Positions 6,646-10,110 of a DNA stretch of 10,110 bases are shown here, in pieces. Under the pieces are notes generated by a model, which saw only the letters and a list, made by a program, of their open reading frames with translations, was not told where the DNA came from and ran no database searches. The translations under genes and the position numbers were made by a program. Source of the DNA: Candidatus Aminicenantota bacterium (lineage in GTDB: Bacteria > Acidobacteriota > Aminicenantia > UBA2199). The stretch spans positions 1 through 10,110 of the forward strand of contig DAOWKX010000065.1 in the NCBI GenBank assembly GCA_030639705.1. Direction: 5' to 3'. Position 1 is the stretch's first letter, and each line of letters opens with the position of its first letter.

Positions 6646-6757
6646 AACTCCCTTGTATCAATGAGCACATGCTTCTGAAATAAAAAAAAAAAGATATTTC
6701 TTATTAATCGAAAAATTTGGATGGTGATAAATTTGAAATGAGTTGTATTGAGAAAAA

Positions 6758-8122
6758 ATGAAAAAAATAGCCAGCAGTCAGTCAGTACTCTTTATTAATA
6801 AAAAAAACCTTCTTAACTGGGATATGTTGGAGCCTGTGGTTAGATTTACCATATTGGTTTTCGGAGTCACCATCATTATCATTGCACTCAGACAAGACAT
6901 GTTATTCAACTGGGAAATTTACCGAATGGGAAACAAGGCGAACCTCACTTTCAAATATATGTTGTTTTTCAGCAGCTTAATCTTTGTGTCTTCGCTGGCC
7001 TTCAGAACCTATCTCTGGTTCAGATACCGTCCATATGATTCCAATCAGGTAATATCCTGGCCTGAGGTTACTGTGATTATTCCAGCCTACAACGAAAGTA
7101 AAACCATACTTGAAACCATATCATCAATCTATAACTGTGATTATCCAAAAAATAAACTCAAGATTATCAGTATCGATGATGGTTCCACCGATGATACTTA
7201 TACCTATATGAAAAAAGCAAAGCAGAAATACCCTGATCTGCTGGAATTGATAAAATTCTCCAAAAACAGAGGAAAAAGAAAAGCCCTTTATGAGGCTTAT
7301 AAAAAAACCAATACACCCTTTATCCTTACGGTAGACTCAGACACTAGACTGGATTCTTATGCCATAAAGGAAATTTTATCCCCGCTAATATTAAATGATC
7401 AAATTGCCGCTGTAACCGGAAGAATAAAAATTTGGAATTCCGGAGCCAATATATTTACAAAAATGTTAAACGCCCATTTTGCCATGGCCTTTGATTTTAC
7501 CCGGGCCGTACAATCCACTTTCTCAAGCGTTTTTTGTTTATCCGGGGCTTTTTCTGCCTACCGTAACTCAATCCTACAAAAAGTTTTGGAAAAGTGGCTA
7601 AACCAAACATTTCTTAATAAATCCTGTACATACGGGGAAGATCGAAGTCTAACCAATCATTTACTTCGAACAGGTTTCGGTACCTACTATCAAAGAAGAG
7701 CTTACGCATTTACAATCATTCCCATTCAATTGCAAAACATACTCAAAATGCTAACACGCTGGGCTCGAAGCAATATTAGAGAAAGTATTATATTTTCAGG
7801 ATTCATGTTGAACCAAAAGAGAAAAGGGAATCGTGTTCTTCCCTTCATAGAATTTTTTTCAACCGTTTCACTGATTATTTTACATTTTCTGTGGTTTTAC
7901 TATTTTCTCTTTTCTGGTTTTATAGATGGACACATGCTTTTCAGAATACTCGCCTATTCTATCCTTTTCGGATTTTTTTACATGCTTTATTATTTAAGAA
8001 TTGAGGGTAAAAAAGATTTCCCTTATATCATATTCTTCTCAATATTCACCAGCGTATTTACCATCTTGATATTTACAACTGCCGGCCTGACCATCACAAA
8101 AAAAAGCTGGTCAACACGATAA
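6758..8122 (+). CDS. Hyaluronan-synthase/NodC-like family 2 glycosyltransferase
   Basis: A 454-residue processive-type GT2 membrane enzyme, probably polymerising a sugar nucleotide into a polysaccharide at the inner membrane. Two N-terminal membrane helices (about 26-44 and 66-86) precede the catalytic domain, which starts at PEVTVIIPAYNE. Catalytic landmarks are D140-D141-G-S, the DxD motif D193-S-D195, and G293-E294-D295-R-S-L-T-N, which parallels GDDR.LTN of hyaluronan synthases. The segment LTRWARSNIRESII (R334-W335) closely resembles the RW..SFFRES region of streptococcal HasA. The usual Gln of the QxxRW motif is replaced by Met331. Roughly three C-terminal membrane helices follow, as in hyaluronan synthase. 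The product could be hyaluronan-like, chitin-like or another beta-linked polymer; the sequence does not decide. It has its own promoter and no adjacent co-synthesis genes. Only a weak GAG lies before the start. Confidence 0.88.
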   Translation: MKKIASSQSVLFINKKNLLNWDMLEPVVRFTILVFGVTIIIIALRQDMLFNWEIYRMGNKANLTFKYMLFFSSLIFVSSLAFRTYLWFRYRPYDSNQVISWPEVTVIIPAYNESKTILETISSIYNCDYPKNKLKIISIDDGSTDDTYTYMKKAKQKYPDLLELIKFSKNRGKRKALYEAYKKTNTPFILTVDSDTRLDSYAIKEILSPLILNDQIAAVTGRIKIWNSGANIFTKMLNAHFAMAFDFTRAVQSTFSSVFCLSGAFSAYRNSILQKVLEKWLNQTFLNKSCTYGEDRSLTNHLLRTGFGTYYQRRAYAFTIIPIQLQNILKMLTRWARSNIRESIIFSGFMLNQKRKGNRVLPFIEFFSTVSLIILHFLWFYYFLFSGFIDGHMLFRILAYSILFGFFYMLYYLRIEGKKDFPYIIFFSIFTSVFTILIFTTAGLTITKKSWSTR

Positions 8123-8194
8123 TTCCTCAAAACGAAATGAGTTCGAATTGGATTTTTCCTCAGGATATTTTCAATTCAATTCCAGTGCTAATGA

Positions 8195-8223
8195 TTGAAA
8201 TCCAAATGTCTTTCTGATATATT
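8195..8223 (+). promoter_or_regulatory. Extended -10 sigma-70 promoter for the response regulator
   Basis: TTGAAA (8195-8200), a 17-bp spacer, then TATATT (8218-8223) with an upstream TG at 8215-8216 making an extended -10 box. Only 6 nt separate the -10 box from the ATG at 8230, so transcription is predicted to start at or next to the A of the start codon. No sigma-54 (GG/GC) element was seen. Confidence 0.62.
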
Positions 8224-8229
8224 TAAACC

Positions 8230-9624
8230 ATGGAAGACATAAAAATACTGGTAATTGATGATGAAAAAAACATTCTTGAATCAATAAAGATGGTTCTGGC
8301 CTATGAAAATTATCAGGTTGAAACATCCAGCAGTGGCCTGGATGGACTTGAATTCTTTAAAACCTTTAATCCCGACATTGTGTTACTGGATGTGAAGATG
8401 CCCGGTTTTGATGGCATTGAAGTTTTAAAAAATTTAAAAAACACTAATAAATTAGCTGAAATTATTATGATTTCCGGACATTCAGGGATAAAAGAAGCTG
8501 TCGAAGCTGCAAAGTTAGGTGCTTTTGATTTCTTAGAAAAACCCATATCCAGAGATAAACTACTGCTTACCATAAGAAATGCATCTGAGAAAGTTAGTTT
8601 AGTTAAAGAAAATTACAACTTGAAAGGCATTACTGAAAAAAAATATAAACTAATCGGTGAATCAGCTGTCATGAAAAAATTAAAACAGACCATCCAGACA
8701 GTGGCAAAAAGTGACTCGACGGTTCTGATTTATGGTGAAAGTGGGACCGGAAAAGAATTGATTTCAAGAAGTATTCACAGTCTTTCCAGAAGAAATCATG
8801 AAAAATTTATTCAGGTGAATTGTGCGGCTATCCCTGAAGAATTGATTGAAAGTGAATTATTCGGACATGAAAAAGGTTCTTTTACCGGCGCCTACGAGAA
8901 AAAAATCGGAAAGTTTGAAAATGCCCACAAAGGGAGTATATTCCTCGATGAAGTGGGAGATCTCAGTTTAAAGGCTCAGGCAAAAGTCTTGAGAGTTCTG
9001 GAAGAAGGAGAAATACAGAGAGTGGGATCTGCTGAAATAAAAAAAGTAAACGTCAGGGTAATTTCTGCAACTAATAAAAATCTTAAAGATGAGATTAAAG
9101 AAGGACAGTTTCGAAATGATTTGTATTTCAGGCTCAATGTTATTCCCATATTCTGTCCACCCCTCAGTGAACGAAGAGAGGACATCCCTCTTCTTATAGA
9201 TCATTTTATTGAGTATTTTTCCCAGGAAAATAATTATAAAAAAAAGTTTTTTTCAGACGGTGCCATTGAACTGATTATAAATTTTAGATGGAAAGGAAAT
9301 GTCAGAGAATTACGAAACCTGGTTGAGCGACTACTGATCATGTGTGAAAGTAAAACAATAACTGAAAATGATTTGCCAGATTATATGCAGAAATCAGAGA
9401 AAGTAAGTTCTATTTCATTCCAGAATATTAAATCATGGAAAGAATTCAAACAAGATTCAGAAAAATATTTTCTGGAAGAAAAATTAAAAGAATTCAATTA
9501 TAATCTGGCAAAAACCGCCAGAGAAATCCGATTACCCAGAAGTAATCTCTATAAAAAAATTGATTCACTTGATATAATGATACCGGAAAATTCGGAAGCA
9601 GACAAGGGATCGCCGGAGCCATAA
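8230..9624 (+). CDS. NtrC-family sigma-54-dependent response regulator
   Basis: A 464-residue transcription activator with three domains. The receiver (1-120) has the acidic pair D10-D11, phospho-acceptor D54 in LLDVKMPGFDG, Ser82 and Lys104. The AAA+ ATPase (about 140-375) has Walker A GESGTGKE (169-176), Walker B FLDEVGD (238-244) and GSFTGA (216-221), a common variant of the sigma-54-contacting GAFTGA loop. The C-terminus carries a Fis-type helix-turn-helix (about 415-450, NLAKTAREIRLPRSNLYKKI). When phosphorylated, such proteins use ATP to open sigma-54 promoters. No sensor kinase lies in the window, so partner and targets are unknown. The start is firm because the receiver begins at once. 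There is no Shine-Dalgarno sequence, and the promoter abuts the start codon. The final 11 codons overlap the RNase P RNA gene, so the short tail after the helix-turn-helix is shaped by RNA-coding sequence. Confidence 0.95.
   Translation: MEDIKILVIDDEKNILESIKMVLAYENYQVETSSSGLDGLEFFKTFNPDIVLLDVKMPGFDGIEVLKNLKNTNKLAEIIMISGHSGIKEAVEAAKLGAFDFLEKPISRDKLLLTIRNASEKVSLVKENYNLKGITEKKYKLIGESAVMKKLKQTIQTVAKSDSTVLIYGESGTGKELISRSIHSLSRRNHEKFIQVNCAAIPEELIESELFGHEKGSFTGAYEKKIGKFENAHKGSIFLDEVGDLSLKAQAKVLRVLEEGEIQRVGSAEIKKVNVRVISATNKNLKDEIKEGQFRNDLYFRLNVIPIFCPPLSERREDIPLLIDHFIEYFSQENNYKKKFFSDGAIELIINFRWKGNVRELRNLVERLLIMCESKTITENDLPDYMQKSEKVSSISFQNIKSWKEFKQDSEKYFLEEKLKEFNYNLAKTAREIRLPRSNLYKKIDSLDIMIPENSEADKGSPEP
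9570..9578 (+). promoter_or_regulatory. Extended -10 promoter of rnpB, inside the regulator gene
   Basis: TGATATAAT is a perfect extended -10 box located within codons for the last part of the response regulator. No good -35 lies 16-18 bp upstream, which extended -10 promoters tolerate. The predicted start near 9585 is about 7 nt before the first helix of RNase P RNA. Confidence 0.6.
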
Positions 9625-9982
9625 TAATGAAACCCATTATAATGGTTCGGGAGGAAAGTCCGGGCTCCACAGGGAAGGATGGTTCCCAACGGGAACTGCC
9701 TGCCAATACGGCAGGTAAGGAAAGTGTCACAGAGAACAGACTGCCTGCGGAAAACCTGAATATCCGGTTTTCCCGGGTAAAGGTGAAAAGGTGAGGTAAG
9801 AGCTCACCGTTCTGGCGGGCGACCATCAGAACTGAGGCAAACCCCATCCGGAGCAAGGCTAAACAGAGGGCGATACGGTTTCCCCGACCAATGTCCCGGG
9901 TTAGCCGCTGGAGCAATTGAGCAATCAATTGCCTAGATAAATGATCCTTTACGACAGAACCCGGCTTACCGTCTGCTTCCGA
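9592..9982 (+). ncRNA. rnpB: RNase P RNA, bacterial class A
   Basis: The catalytic RNA of ribonuclease P, which matures the 5' ends of tRNAs. Universal blocks are present in order: GAGGAAAGTCCGGGCTCC (9651-9668, 5' strand of P4), ACAGAGAACAGACTG (from 9729), GGAGCAAGGCTAAACAGAGG (from 9850), and ACAGAACCCGGCTTAC (9954-9969, 3' strand of P4). The ends are fixed by a perfect 12-bp P1 helix, TCGGAAGCAGAC (9592-9603) with GTCTGCTTCCGA (9971-9982). A P3-like hairpin pairs 9619-9629 with 9635-9645. The length of about 391 nt is normal for class A. The 5' 33 nt overlap the end of the response regulator gene, whose stop codon lies in the P3 stem. No clear U-tract terminator is seen just downstream. 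Confidence 0.95.
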
Positions 9983-10026
9983 TGATCCACTTATCATGAT
10001 TTCTCGGTATTAAGCGTCACAAAGCC

Positions 10027-10110
10027 TGTTTCCGGTGTCCAATCGGTGACCACCCCCTTATATTATTTGAAAGAGATCGTCCCGTGTCGTCCATTCTAAA
10101 CAATCCTAGA
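10027..10110. repeat. Short GGTGNCC repeats at the window end, possible insertion-sequence edge
   Basis: CGGTGTCC (10033-10040) and CGGTGACC (10044-10051) are an 11-bp-period direct repeat, followed by a C-run and a related CGTGTCGTCC (10083-10092). Repeated short motifs behind a TGT end are a feature of some IS21-family termini, and TGTTTCCGG begins at 10027. No gene is seen in the region. The assignment is tentative because the window ends here. Confidence 0.2.

Noticed and set aside
6735..8143. GAAATGAGTT occurring before (6735-6744) and after (8134-8143) the glycosyltransferase gene
   Set aside because: Ten bp of AT-rich sequence with no further flanking similarity is compatible with chance and does not suggest a mobile gene cassette.
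8121..8157. Weak hairpin (CTCA/TGAG with outer AATTC/GAATT) followed by a short T-run after the glycosyltransferase
   Set aside because: The stem is interrupted and AT-rich; a terminator is possible but not supported well enough to annotate.
9494..9997. 167-codon open frame on the minus strand across the RNase P RNA
   Set aside because: It is antisense to a highly structured, unmistakable RNA gene and to the end of the response regulator; its residues show no recognisable domain.
9983..10020. ATGAT/ATCAT hairpin just after rnpB as its terminator
   Set aside because: Only five A/T-rich pairs and no U-run; too weak to call.

Overview
The window is AT-rich DNA (about two-thirds A+T by eye) from a Gram-negative, outer-membrane-bearing bacterium. 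Evidence for an outer membrane is a large LptC/LptA-type lipopolysaccharide-transport protein. Bacterial identity is also supported by a class A RNase P RNA, consensus sigma-70 promoters with 17-bp spacers, a sigma-54 activator and a DksA-type protein. I cannot assign a phylum from the sequence. Shine-Dalgarno sequences are scarce: only the DksA-like gene has a good one among the main genes.

Layout. Positions 1-633 (minus) hold most of a signal peptidase I gene, cut by the window edge. A 102-bp divergent intergenic region (634-735) carries two back-to-back promoters with overlapping -35 boxes. Rightward lies a membrane-bound O-acyltransferase (736-2193) overlapped by its likely partner, an SGNH/AlgX-like single-pass protein (2168-3157). 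Next come a 611-residue LptC-LptA-like protein (3230-5065), a short LarC with only the N-terminal half of the usual protein (5088-5891), and a DksA/TraR-type zinc-finger protein with its own promoter (6009-6362). The 395-bp gap 6363-6757 holds a 181-bp non-autonomous mobile element with 22-bp terminal inverted repeats and an 8-bp target duplication. It sits just upstream of the promoter of a hyaluronan-synthase-like family 2 glycosyltransferase (6758-8122). An NtrC-type response regulator (8230-9624) follows. Its last 33 nt overlap the 5' end of the RNase P RNA gene (about 9592-9982), whose extended -10 promoter lies inside the regulator's coding sequence. The last ~85 bases carry short repeats that may be the edge of an insertion sequence.

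How the genes fit together. Most of the window concerns the cell envelope: protein export (signal peptidase I), polysaccharide synthesis (glycosyltransferase), O-acylation of a surface polymer (MBOAT plus SGNH partner), and lipopolysaccharide transport. The remainder is regulation (DksA-like, NtrC-like) and housekeeping (RNase P, nickel-cofactor protein). I did not find a clearly new defence or mobile system. The strongest unusual signals are the miniature transposon, the regulator/rnpB overlap, the overlapping divergent promoters, and a promoter that predicts a leaderless mRNA for the regulator.
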